Made by a program: the position numbers and the translations under genes
Notes under the pieces: model-generated
Databases searched by the model: none
Seen by the model: only the letters and a program-made list of their open reading frames with translations
Told to the model about the DNA's origin: nothing
Assembly (NCBI RefSeq): GCF_001642475.1
Contig: NW_019173942.1
Coordinates: 413,554-477,553, forward strand
DNA: 64,000 bases
DNA from: Fonsecaea monophora
Taxonomy: Eukaryota; Ascomycota; Eurotiomycetes; Chaetothyriales; Herpotrichiellaceae
Direction: 5' to 3'
In this document: positions 23,880-34,618 of the stretch, piece after piece
How the letters are laid out: every line of letters begins with the position of its first letter
How positions within the stretch are numbered: the first letter of the stretch is position 1

Positions 23880-24692
23880 ATGAGCTCGCCCGCAAACCCT
23901 CCTGGTCCCCTCACCCCCCCTGCAGAACCCTCCTCACAGGCGCCTCAAACCGCGCAAGCCTCCCAAGCAACAGCACAACCTCAAGTGGAGGCACTCCTCT
24001 CACAACCCTTAACCTCACTACAAGACGATGGAAGTTCAAACAGACCACGAGATCACCGCCTGATCCATCTCCTCCTTGTTTCTCACGGCATCGCAGCATA
24101 TCAGCAACGCGTTCCCCTCCAACTGATGGATTTTGCCTACCGATACACCAGCTCTGTCCTGAGTGACGCCTTACACATTCAAAACGAAGCCTACGACCAG
24201 GCCGACGGAGGTGCTCAGACTAAAGGTCGGGGCGCAAAGCAGAATCAGAACAAAGGCGAAGAAGGGGACATAAGCCTGGCTGCTCTGCGCATGTCAATAG
24301 GGTCGAGAATGGGTCACCAGTTCCAGGGAAGTCTACCAAAGGAGTTTCTCAAACAGCTAGCCGACGAGAGGAATCGAATATCACTACAGGCTCAAACGAG
24401 GGATAGTGAGAAGGCCGGGCCCATGATAGGGGGGGTCCGACTCCCTCATGAGAAATACTGCCTGACCGGTGTTGGCTGGGGTTTGAAAGATGAATGGGAC
24501 AGTGAAGGCGAGGAAAGCGTGGATCAACCCGATGAAGAAGAGCGACCAGAGCCAGAAGATCTCATGCAAATGGATGACAAGGAAGGGGACGAAGACGACG
24601 AGGGCTTGGGCACAATGGAGGACGTGTTCGGTCCAGACGATGGAGGCGGTGACAAGGAGGCGGATGCCGATGGCGATGTGGACCTGTCGTAG
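23880..24692 (+). CDS. TAF9: TAF9, TFIID/SAGA histone-fold subunit
   Basis: A subunit shared by TFIID and SAGA that pairs with TAF6 through a histone fold. Intronless, 270 aa. The histone-fold region runs from about residue 58: RLIHLLLVSHGIAAYQQRV, then LQLMDFAYRYTSSVLSDAL. It continues after a Gln/Lys insert with ISLAALRMSIGSRM and KEFLKQLADERN. The segment GGVRLPHEKYCLTGVGW matches the conserved TAF9 strand that follows the fold. The first 55 residues are a Pro/Ser/Gln-rich leader, longer than in yeast. The C-terminus is a strongly acidic tail typical of fungal TAF9. The insert ADGGAQTKGRGAKQNQNKGE splits the fold in the region of a loop. A convincing one-to-one orthologue. Confidence 0.95.
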   Translation: MSSPANPPGPLTPPAEPSSQAPQTAQASQATAQPQVEALLSQPLTSLQDDGSSNRPRDHRLIHLLLVSHGIAAYQQRVPLQLMDFAYRYTSSVLSDALHIQNEAYDQADGGAQTKGRGAKQNQNKGEEGDISLAALRMSIGSRMGHQFQGSLPKEFLKQLADERNRISLQAQTRDSEKAGPMIGGVRLPHEKYCLTGVGWGLKDEWDSEGEESVDQPDEEERPEPEDLMQMDDKEGDEDDEGLGTMEDVFGPDDGGGDKEADADGDVDLS

Positions 24693-25635
24693 GGCGACTC
24701 GGACACTGGGAAAGGGCATACAAATGGCATTATCAATGGTGTACGAGGGCATACGAACGGCTTTACGGAGTTAATGTGATCAGATACCCTCAAGGGATTC
24801 AGCCGGTGGGTGGCAGGACAACACGGGGGACCAGATTCTGCGGGAGTGGTTTAGGGGAGCTCAAACTGGGCGGATAGAACGTCTATATCAGCAGTCATTC
24901 CTAAGGGGTTTGTGCATAGCTCTCAATCAATAGTGACAATGGGCGAACATATCACGACAATCCGTCCCAACTATCCAGCTTTGGTCCACTGATCCGATCC
25001 CCCTACTGTGTCTCCTAGTATAATTTCGCTGATTCTACGCAAAAGAAGTCTTCTGAAGCATGTAGAAGAAAGATGTCGATCCTCACCCGCAAAGCTCTGA
25101 GTCAGTCATACGTATTCCTTTCTTCCTTCTTAGAAAAAAACACCGTGTGTGATCACCGATACATACCGGCATGTCCCGACCCAAGCCAAAAGGGTTTTCT
25201 GGCGTCTCGAAGGATGTGGCCGATGCATAAAATACTAGGTAAGTGTTTCGGCAATTCCGAACATTCGGGCCAAGTATACCTAGTATAAAGTGAGACCCAT
25301 GGATCCGCTTTCGTTCGTCCATGGTGAAGTCGAATTCCTCTTTCTTCACTGAAGGTCTGGAACTAGTGGAGAGGAGAGTCGAGAGGAGCCTTACGCCTGA
25401 CGCCAGACAGAGACCGAGACCGAGACGTGTCTCAATAATCACAAATGACTGGGCTTTTTGCCTTTTTCTTCAACACTATGTACAGTATCTATTACTTTTT
25501 TGTTGCCCCTCAGAATAGCACCCAGAGATAATCTCGGAGCTAGATCCCCTTTCAGGTATAACGGTTAAGGATCTATTATACTTCGGGTATACCTCCTCGT
25601 ATAGCCTCACGTCACTCTCTTTCCCCCCGTTTGTT
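24693..25635. other. convergent 3' intergenic spacer
   Basis: 943 bp between the ends of TAF9 and the asparaginase gene. I see no gene in it; frames on the two strands are short and mutually overlapping. Confidence 0.6.
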
Positions 25636-26860
25636 TCAAGACGCAGGTTGGCCCAGACCGAAGAGTTCGACAATCTCATCATAATCGTATCCCGCATTGA
25701 CGGCCAACTGCAGCAAAATCCTCGCTTTCCACGGATTCAAAAATCCGCTTGGGATCAGGAATGCATTGTCTGGATCGAATGGCACGAAGCCGTCGGGTGT
25801 TCGATGACTGGCAACAATGGGAGTTCCGGTCGCGTTAAACACGGCTTCGGCCACCGCGAGGCCCGGTCTTGTCACGCCGCCCGCACCGGTGCCCGCAACC
25901 ACGATGCCCTTTGCGCCGTTTTGCACGGTCGAGTTGAACAGTTTCGCATCCATGTCTTGATGGGAAATAATGATATCGATCTGAGGCAACAAGTCGGTAC
26001 CCGAGATGTCAAAGATCCTTCTCCCGATAGGTAGAGCTGGCTGGTAGTAGAAATAGGGCAATTGGTTGATGAAGAATCCAAGCTGGCCTGGTTCTGTACT
26101 GTGGAAGGTGTCGAGTGCGTTGGCGTTGTATTTGCTCGTATAAGTTGCGCTTCCGATACGGCTATGTGCAGCAAGCGTTAGCGACAAGAATGGAAGGAGT
26201 TTGGCAATTGCTACCAAGAATGGGCGAATGAAGGGGAAGAAACACCCTCTGCCACCCAAAAGGAGACATGTTTGACACTTACTCATTCAAAGTGATCATA
26301 ACGCCACGGCCTCTTGCACTGGGTGAAGAAGCTAGACTGACAGCTTGTAGAAGATTCAAAGGGCCATCGGCACTCAACGCCGTGGCTGGTCTCATAGCGC
26401 CCACGACCACGACCGGCTTTGTCGAGTTGACGACCAAGGACAAGAAGAAGGCGGTCTCTTCCAGAGTATCTGAGCCATGTGTGATGACGACACCCGTGAC
26501 ATTGTCTTTGGCGAGTTCCCTGATGACGAGAGGGGCCAGCTTGAGCAAGACGGTCTGATTCAAGGTACTACTAGGCACGTTCGATACCTGATAGCCTTGG
26601 ATGTTGGAGTAGTTGAGAATCTCGGGCACGGCAGCAACAAGCTCTTGTACACCTAGCCCAACGGTCTCAACCACTGTCTCTGTGTTGCTGTTAGCCAGAC
26701 TGGCGATGGTTCCTCCCGTGGCGAAGATGGTAATGTTTGGAAGGGACGCGTTGTACGGGCTTTGGACGTCTTGCCGTGAGTAGAGACTGTGTAACGAGGG
26801 GATGACAGGCGAAGCCGCAGCCGCGACAGCCAATCCGGCGACAAGCACAGCCGACAGCAT
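25636..26860 (-). CDS. secreted L-asparaginase (type II)
   Basis: Hydrolyses L-asparagine to aspartate and ammonia, outside the plasma membrane or in the wall. Two exons, 26860-26283 and 26161-25636, join in TLND|RIGSA to give 367 aa; donor GA|GTAAGT, acceptor CATAG|C. A signal peptide is clear (MLSAVLVAGLAVAAAASPV). Both active-site triads are intact: Thr of FATGGTIAS and the Thr-Asp pair with Lys environment in VVITHGSDTLEETAFFL. The substrate-loop GAMRPATALSADGPLNL and the C-lobe motif VVAGTGAGGV are also canonical. Several N-x-[ST] sites (NASLPNIT, NSTVQN, NATGTP) suit a secreted glycoprotein. A KR/RQ-type site after the signal (LYSRQDV) could be a propeptide cut. The 122-bp intron is at a plausible surface loop. 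Likely under nitrogen control, but no GATA cluster was examined in detail. Confidence 0.95.
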
Positions 26861-28737
26861 ACTTGCGATTGCGACTAGTGACTAAGTGATTGGCTTGCAG
26901 CTGGTCAAGGATGCGTATTATGAGTCGTGTGGAGTCAAGTGAGATCGAATACTGAATGACGAGGCTGGTTCGTGCTTAAGGTCGTAAAGGAGCCAGTCAT
27001 CGTCACATCAGGTTGTGCTCACCTTCTTAAATACCTTTTTCCAGGCTCGAAAACCCGTCTAAGTTCCTCTCAGTCCGTTTTACTGCTTGAAATTATCCGT
27101 CCGCAGCTCTCGCATTATCTGGACAATGTCGCAATCCGCTACGGTCCGGCCAAAGTCCGTGGACGGCTGTACCGAAAACCCAGGAGAAACGCGGGACCAT
27201 ACGTCCCTCAAGACTACTTGTACCGAGTATACTTGTCCCAAACGAGATCCAGGAATAGGATCCATTGGCAATATCCACTGAAGAAAGGATATCCGGCTCG
27301 TTGTTTACCAGCCAAGGCTCGCCATGCTGGAGCCTTACTGGTCGGCGCCTATGCGATGGACTTGTCCGATACCGATAAGCAAGGCCACGAGCCAAGCACG
27401 GTCTAGGGCATGTAGGAACGTCATTTGGAGCTACACGAACAAATGCAAGGATAAATGCACGGGGAGAATAGTATAGTGGTACAAGTAGTAGCCCGAGGAT
27501 AAGAGGTGCGGACGGCAAGGTATCTTTGGAGAGGAGTCGGAATGGCACGATGCCATGGCTTGGCGCCAAGACGTACATACGAGTATTACACATAGATATA
27601 TGTCTTGATGTCTTAACACTCTCCATAGTTACAAAGAATACTTTTGTACTTCCCTATTCTACACATATCACACCCTTCTATTCCACAATGTACTAACCTA
27701 GGTAATATTTCTCCGTGAATCACTCCGATGATCAAAATGGCCAGGACTACGGACTACTCCGAGCCCTTATCCGGCTCGTCCACGACTCGTACTAACCAAG
27801 CCGTGCAAGCTTAATAATATACAGAAGGCTGGTAGAGGAATGTGTTGCAGTGACTGCGATAACGGAGGAAGGCAGCTTTTGCCTGTGATCTGGACATGTC
27901 AAGCGCTGTTTGAACACAGCGGACATCAAGAGACTGGACGACGGGCGATGTCGCGATGCGTTTTGAGGCAGTGGAAAAAGGATCATGTTCGTTTCACTTG
28001 TGTGTACCCGTTGATGGTTGAGAGCTGGGACTCTCCACGAATCTTTGAAAAGACCAAACTGAGATCGCGGTAGGTAGCGATGTATCGTTCGATTGTTATC
28101 ATTATTTATTTTGGAGACGTATTGCTCTGCGCCGCGGACTTCATCGGCTTCGGCATGGGCTCATCTGGTGTAACCATTCGCCTAGCCTCAGCCCGCAGTT
28201 CAACCGTTGTATCCTTTCTGCTTGATCATAGTCGTGCAAGGAAATGCATCACGCTCGAAAAATATGAAAGGACGGTGGAGGCGAGAGAGTATCTCGCAGC
28301 AAGCAGCCTGGAACTCGGATTCGGCATCTTTTGTACTCTATGAGGGAAAGCCGCGGGGGGTTCAAGGAGGATGGTACGAATAGCCATAAGCGGATTCCGA
28401 AGATCCAAAGAGGTCTTCACCAATTGTCGTTAGTTTTAGATACTGGTGTTAAAAGAACCACACGTAGTAGAGATGTAGGACCAATGGGACGGTCGATCGA
28501 AGGGTGATTTGAAAGGTGAGTAGAGGTGAGAGAAGGAGCAAGCCACAAGTGTATCTCGTACTTGTGCCTGTAGTTTCTCACGTGATGCCGCCGAGGCTTT
28601 TGCACCCCCAGAGTTTGCGGGCGTCGACAGGTCGCTGTGGCTGTCGCCGACTTCTCCGCTCGTCCACTCATTTCAAACTTAATTACATGGCTTTCCGTAA
28701 TTTATAGGATATATTCTTGCCTATATCTGTCGAGCGC
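26861..28737. other. intergenic interval
   Basis: About 1.9 kb without a supportable gene. The minus-strand frame 27093-27626 is the longest but has no domain, and equally long frames lie over it on the plus strand. The last part (28.5-28.7 kb) is the probable promoter of the FN3 gene. Confidence 0.55.
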
Positions 28738-31700
28738 ATGCCTGCCATCCCTACCTTGTGGATGGACTCATCTAAATGGCACCAGGAGCCATTAGATTGG
28801 GCTTCTCACGCCTACCAACTGCTTGCCCCTCAAATTAACGTCAAAGGTCGCATGGCTCTACTTTTGCTGCTCGCCGTCATCTGGGCTTTCTCATGGTAGG
28901 CCTTGCTTTGATCTTTTGCCGCGATCACCGCTAATCCTGTAGGCTGCTATGGCGCGCGTATCAGGTCCTCACCACACCGAACGAGATTCTGGTAGAGAAA
29001 CTCGGCCTGGACATTCCCCCCACTCCGCTCCTCATCCTCGAAGAAATATCCCCTACCGAAGTCTATGTGACGTGGAAACATGCGGAACCATCTTCTTCCA
29101 TTCAAGAACACTACGTGGAGCTCAATGGCGTCCTTATTGGGACCACCAAGAAGAGTGAGATGGGTGCTATCATATCTGGCCTTCGCCCTGGGACCAAATA
29201 CGCCATCCGCGTCTTCTGTGTCAGTACTGGCACCTTCCAGACTCCGAGCGCCCCTTTTCATGTGCGCACGCCTCATCTACCAGCGGGCAAGGAGGCTCCC
29301 GAATCAGTTCCCGCGGTGAGAGGGGTGTCGGTGCGAAATGCTCCCACTGCCACCCCTTTAGCTGCGCCCTCCATGACTCGCGATCTTAGCGGAGGACAGC
29401 CCATGGGTAGAAGAGGGACCACCGGTCGTAGACCTTCCCCGGCTGGTCATGGCACTGATGCACAGGCTCAAGACGCAGGATCGAGAGTCGAAGACGAAGA
29501 GGTGGACGGTGATCTCGCGGAGTTGTCACAGCGGTTCCAAAAAGTTCAACAAGACATTGAGGCTGTTGAGGCTCAGATACAGGAGGAGGACAGAGAATTT
29601 GAAGCTGCTTTGAAGGAACTGGAAGCGCGGCGTGACGAGTTGAAACAGAGTCTCAAAGAGCGGGATGAAGCCAGCAGCGACCTTCGTAAGCAGGTCCACA
29701 AGGCAGAGACACTCAGTCGCACGGCTCAAAACGAAAAGACCAAGAAAGAACGCTTGTTGCAGCAAAAGGAAAACCAGCGCAGGAAGAGGAAGGACGACAT
29801 TTCGAGATGGGAGGAGGCCACCGCTGCCATGAAGGAGGAAATTGCGGGCATTGAGAAACAGAAAGCTGCAATTGAACGCAGGACTCAGTCTGAGCTCCGG
29901 GAAATGCGCAGGAAAATCGAAGAGGAACAAAAGGAGGTCGCCATGCTGGAGGATGACAACAAGGAGAAAGCACTGCAGATCAAAGCGCTGGAAGAGGAAC
30001 GCCAATTGCAGAACGTGGATGAGGAGACGGAAGAATCTAGAGAAGCCGACCGTCTCGACCGTGAGCGCGATATGAGATGGCGGGCAAGATACGAAGGCTT
30101 GCAGCAAACCTTCACCCGGCTATGGAACGACCTACAATTGGCCAATCAGCAAGTTAACTATACCAGGGAACAAATCAATCAACTCGAGGCAAGACGGGCA
30201 AATTCCATGGCATTCGCGCCTATTGCGCCGTTGGATCTGGATGCCATTCGTCGTGGCATGAGGCCCATGCGACGAGCGAGACCGGCAGGCTCGTTGGGGA
30301 GCAGTATCTCGTCGCCGCGAGGCCCGTTTGCTGGACCGGAACCTTTCCCGGCGGGATTGCAGTATACCTCTGCTCCCACCTCATCTCCCACAGCAGCTGT
30401 TCCAAGTTATTTCAACCCGCAGAATGGGATGACACTGGCGATGCCTGTAGAGACGACAGCCTCAACTCACGATGACATTGACGCCATATCTTCGATCCCC
30501 ATGAGTCCTCGCGCAGACTCACTCTTGCCAGCTGATCTGCTCGGTGACGAGTCTGCCGATGAGCTTCCCGACACCGAAATTCCGCGACGGAAAGAAAAAT
30601 CCGAGACAGGAATGACTCCCTTTCCCACGATAGGGTCGCCCATACTGCATGCTGATAGCGGCCGGACAGAATCTCCTAGTGTTGGCTCCTCGTCTGGCAG
30701 GTCGTTCTCCAGTCCTTTACAAATTTCTGCGCCCGCGGAAGGTGATGAGAAGTCTTCAAATTCCGGAAAAAAGTCGGACAACGCACCAGAAGAAGATGAG
30801 GTGGTTCAGCAACCCAAGAAACCCAAGTACACGTCAATGTCATCCATGTTTGGGCTCAATCGTCAGCGAGGCAAGACTCTAGCTGATCAACCACCCCCTC
30901 TCGGATCTCTCAAACCGAGCCAGAGTCAGTCATTTCCAAGGAATGTGGAAGATTTTGATCCGCGACTAGAAACCAAAAGGCGACTAAGCTATGGCGGAAA
31001 CTGGGCATTTCCAGGATCGGCCCTTTTAAACAGCAGCAGCGCTCAGGAGGAAAAAGAGCCTTCAGTTTCTCGCTTTGCGGCGACGAGGCGTGCCTTTGGA
31101 TTAGGCGGCTTTGGAAAGTCGGCTGCAGCTTCAGCGAACTACGACCCGTTCGCCATGAGGTCTGCATCCTTCGATCCAGGACTTCGAGGCGAGACTTCCT
31201 CCCCAAGGCCGTCATCCACCTACTCTTTTGACAAACTGCCACGGCCGTCGATGGAAAGTCAGTTTCGTGCGTGGAACGACAAATCGGTGCTGCGAAATAG
31301 TCCGTTGGCTCCAGACTGGGGTTCGCTCCATTCATTTTCTCGTTCGCACTCACGGCGGCCTTCGATCGTGTACGGATCGACCAGCAACCTCTCGCTTCCA
31401 CATGGAGACGAGGAAGTTGTCGAGCCAGATCGCAAACCCACACGTCCTCTACAGGCGCCCATTGGCACCCGGCCGGCATCCTCCCAGCAGTCCTCGACTC
31501 CAAAGCTGAATCCGGCGGCTCCGTCATTCACGACACTGTTCGGCAGGCGCAGCGAGAAATCCAAAGACAAGGACAAGAACAAGGCGAAAGAGTCAAAGGA
31601 GAGGGTGAACGACATGGAAGCCGCCTCCCCCCCGGAGTCTCGAAAGTCCAAGGACACCAACTCCATCGCAGCAACTGTGTCTACCCTCGAGTCTGAGACG

Positions 31701-32105
31701 CTCGATCGAACACAGTCCGGGGCCAGCGCTCAGTTGTCCCTTGAGAATACACCAGCGAAGCCGACGTTTATCTCCAAGATCACGCGCAAGGCAAGCAGCA
31801 ATAAATTTGGCAGCTGGAAAGACAAGGGTAGCTTGTTCTCCCGAAAGGAAGCATCTGTTCCTAACGGCGAAAACGAAGAGGAACAAGGGTCAAGCGAACA
31901 CCTAGGGAGGAGTTTAGAGAGCACATCGACAACGCCCAGCGCCGAGGACAAGAAAACGAGCAGAACTAGTCTGAGCAACTGGAGCTTTATGCGCAAGAAC
32001 AAGAAGGGGCTGAAGGAGGATCTGACCGCCAGCGAGATTAGTGAGAGCAGTGAGCGGTTAAGTGAGGCAGAGGAGATGGGCGAGGAGAGGGATGAGGATG
32101 AATAG
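28738..32105 (+). CDS. membrane-anchored fibronectin-III / coiled-coil protein
   Basis: Two exons, 28738-28895 and 28943-32105, give 1106 aa; the 47-bp intron (TG|GTAGGC to TGTAG|G) joins FSW|LLW in frame and completes a hydrophobic helix, roughly residues 39-57, MALLLLLAVIWAFSWLLW. A single FN3 domain follows (about residues 75-165; ISPTEVYVTWKHAEPS, ISGLRPGTKYAIRVFCVS). Next is a long charged coiled coil, about 240-470 (RFQKVQQDIEAVEAQIQ onward), then a Ser/Pro-rich low-complexity region to the end with many potential phosphorylation sites. The C-terminus is acidic and ends GEERDEDE. I know of similar fungal 'fibronectin type III domain protein' annotations but not of a proven role. The layout suggests a membrane tether with a cytosolic rod, for example at septa, eisosomes or ER contacts; that is inference. 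I chose the ATG at 28738 over an upstream non-ATG extension. Confidence 0.85.
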
Positions 32106-32383
32106 GCAGAGCAGGCATACGAGGCATGAGGAGGAGACCTTTTATACATGATTCGCATATCAGTTTAGTATTGAAGTTGGTCAAGCCGGTTCTTTGAGGG
32201 GGTCGCATTATATGCCAGTGACTCATTCTAGTCTTTAAACACGACTCACTCACTCACTCCACCATTAACCGTATTTCTTTCCTGTTTCGGATTTTTAGTT
32301 AATTCCTCTCTCTTCTTGCTGGTCAAGTCGATAAATGCTGAACGTGCTGAACCGACGCGCCTTTTGTCTCTTCTTATTCTCCA

Positions 32384-34139
32384 ATGGCCAATTCAAAGTT
32401 TGTCCCACCCCCGCGCTGACGTCTGGCTATCGTGTCATGGACTAATTGATGGGATTGTCGTTCTCGGTCTAGGTATGAATACGTGCGTAGCTTCGAACGC
32501 GAGGAGACGTTGTTGCCCAACACGTGGATCGTGGTGAGGATCGATGGGCGGGGATTTCATAAGTACGTGTTGTCTCTCTTTCTCTGTCTCTGTCTGTTTG
32601 TCTGGGGTTTTGGGATGATGGTGGATGGGAGGGAAAGAAAAAGGATGAAAAAATATCAACATCAACATCAACATCAGCATTGGAGGAGTTAACTCCGTCC
32701 CATCCATTTCCAGGCCAATGTGTTTTTGAACTCCCTCTACAAGATCTTGTCTATTCTCTTCTATTCCGTTTCTGGTCCTCTTTTTCTTGTTGGAGGAGGC
32801 TCTCTGTCTCTACCTATCCATCCCTCCCACAAATCCCCCCCCTTCCTCAAACTCCCCCCTCCTGGCAAAATTAACCAAGCCATCTGTCGAGCCAGACTGT
32901 CCGCCTTCTACGACTTCCGCAAACCCAACGACCCGCGCGCGCTGCGCCTCATGAACCACGCGGCCAGCCACGTCGTGACGGCGATGCCCGAAATCGCCGT
33001 CGCCTACGGTGTCTCGGACGAGTTCAGCTTCGTGTTTGACCGCGCCACGACGCTGTTTGAGCGGCGGCGGGACAAGCTCGTGTCCACGGTCGTCAGCACC
33101 TTCACGGCCGCGTATGTGGCCGGGTGGGATTTGTTTTTTTGTGATGATGATCCCCAAGGGGACGATGCTGGTGCTGGTGCCGGTGCCAGTGACGGTGACG
33201 GTGCGATAGCACGGAAAAAGTTGACGATGGACATGTTGCCCACATTTGATGGTCGGGCTGTCTGTTATCCCTCCTGGGCCAATCTGAGAGATTATCTGAG
33301 TTGGAGGCAGGTTGATTGTAAGATCAGACTCATACAAACACCCTTTCCTTCTCTCTCTCCCTCGATTGTTCCATTCCCTTTAGCATCGCTCTCTTTTTTT
33401 TTTTTTGTTCCAACCAAAATTAGTCAACCTGTCTCCCCGTTTTTTTTTTCTTATGTCATACGTATGTACATACTGACTGGACAAGTCAGGCCACATCAAC
33501 AACCTCTACAACACGACCTTCTGGGCCCTGGTCCAGCAAGGCGGCATGACCCACACCGCGGCCGAGGAGCTCCTCAAGGGCACCCTAGCCAGCGACAAGA
33601 ACGAGATCCTGTGGTCGCGCTTTGGCATCAACTACAACAACGAGCCCGAGATGTACAGGAAGGGTAGCGTCGTGTTTCGCGAGTATCGAGTCGAGGACCT
33701 TCCAGGGTCTCATCAGAAGGGTAGAGGAAGGGGAGGGGGCCAGCGACAGCGACAGCGGAAGCGGAAGCAGGGACAGGAAAAGAAACAAGAGGACCAGCGA
33801 AACCGGGAATTGGACCGAAAGCAGGACCACGAGCATGAGGACGACGACGACGAAGACACTCAACAATCCGCGGTCCCCGAACCTGCCCTCTCCAAAACCC
33901 AAGCTGAGAGGTTGCGCAAGGCGAAGAAAAAGGCCACAGTGGTCACGAGCCACGTCGACATCATCCGCGACGAATTTTGGGTTCGCAGGCCGTGGATCAG
34001 GAGTGGAAGGCCGGGGAGGGAGGTTGGTGGTGGGGAAGATGACAATAAAGAAGAAGGGGCAGAAGAAGACAGGAAAGAAGGGGAAGGAGGAGGAGGTGGG
34101 GGAAAAGAACAACAACAACAAGGGGATACCAAATCGTGA
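32384..34139 (+). CDS. THG1: tRNA-His guanylyltransferase Thg1
   Basis: Adds the essential G(-1) to tRNA-His by 3'-5' addition. Four exons: 32384-32397, 32473-32562, 32896-33317 and 33490-34139, giving 391 aa. A tiny first exon encodes MANS plus two bases of Lys, and all joins keep frame (K|YEYVRSFERE, FHK|LSAFYDF, D|CHINNLYNT). The metal-binding DGRGFHK and the GVSDEFSFVF motif are intact, as are NHAASHVVTAMP, NLYNTTFWALV and, at the end of the conserved part, HVDIIRDEFWVRRPW. Thg1 is usually about 240-290 aa. The excess here is an Asp/Gly/Ala insert (residues roughly 125-150) and two Lys/Arg/Gln/Glu-rich stretches, one splitting the C-terminal conserved block and one forming the tail. Intron 2 is 333 bp, long for this window, and holds an ATCAAC repeat. 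Confidence 0.93.
32655..32680. repeat. (ATCAAC)n repeat inside Thg1 intron 2
   Basis: About four copies of the hexamer ATCAAC, the last one changed to ATCAGC, within the long second intron of the Thg1 gene. Confidence 0.85.
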
Positions 34140-34556
34140 GGATGGAAGCGTCCTTCACAGCATCCATTCGTCGAATTTCTGGCATTGGTATATTCGCATA
34201 ACAAGTGACATGATGAGGCAGTACTCAGACCAATTGCATCCTTGGTTTTAATTCCACATCTGATAATATGGTGCACTGATAATAGCTAAAACCCTTTTTG
34301 TCTCCTTTCCAATCTCCGTCGTCCTCCTTCAAGGCCGCCTTGCAGCAGGTCCAATATGCATGCCATCGTCTCCACTCCACCAAATACATCTTCACTCATC
34401 CCCCTGACGACGATCGATCGGATCCATCCACTCATCCAGTCATGCACGAGCCATTGACATCAACTTTGGTGATCCATTCCCGCCGACAAGGAGCCAAAAC
34501 GTATGGTCTTAACACCCAAATTGTGGGCAAAAGAACACGAGGAGCAAACACCAACC

Positions 34557-34618
34557 ATCCCTTCGGGGCATCCCTTCGGGGCATCCCTTCGGGGCATCCC
34601 TTCGGGGCATCCCTTCGG
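34557..34618. repeat. 13-bp minisatellite (CATCCCTTCGGGG)
   Basis: Nearly five head-to-tail copies of CATCCCTTCGGGG, the last ending CGGAG. The copies are essentially identical. The unit contains the self-complementary core CCCTTCGGGG, which can form a small TTCG-capped hairpin in RNA. The length is not a multiple of three, so a coding role is unlikely. Confidence 0.92.

Noticed and set aside
27093..27626. 177-codon minus-strand frame upstream of asparaginase
   Set aside because: No signal, domain or splicing partner; probably chance.
29526..30107. Long minus-strand hydrophobic frames over the FN3 gene
   Set aside because: They are antisense shadows of the Glu/Lys-rich coiled coil, which reads as Leu/Phe/Ser on the other strand.
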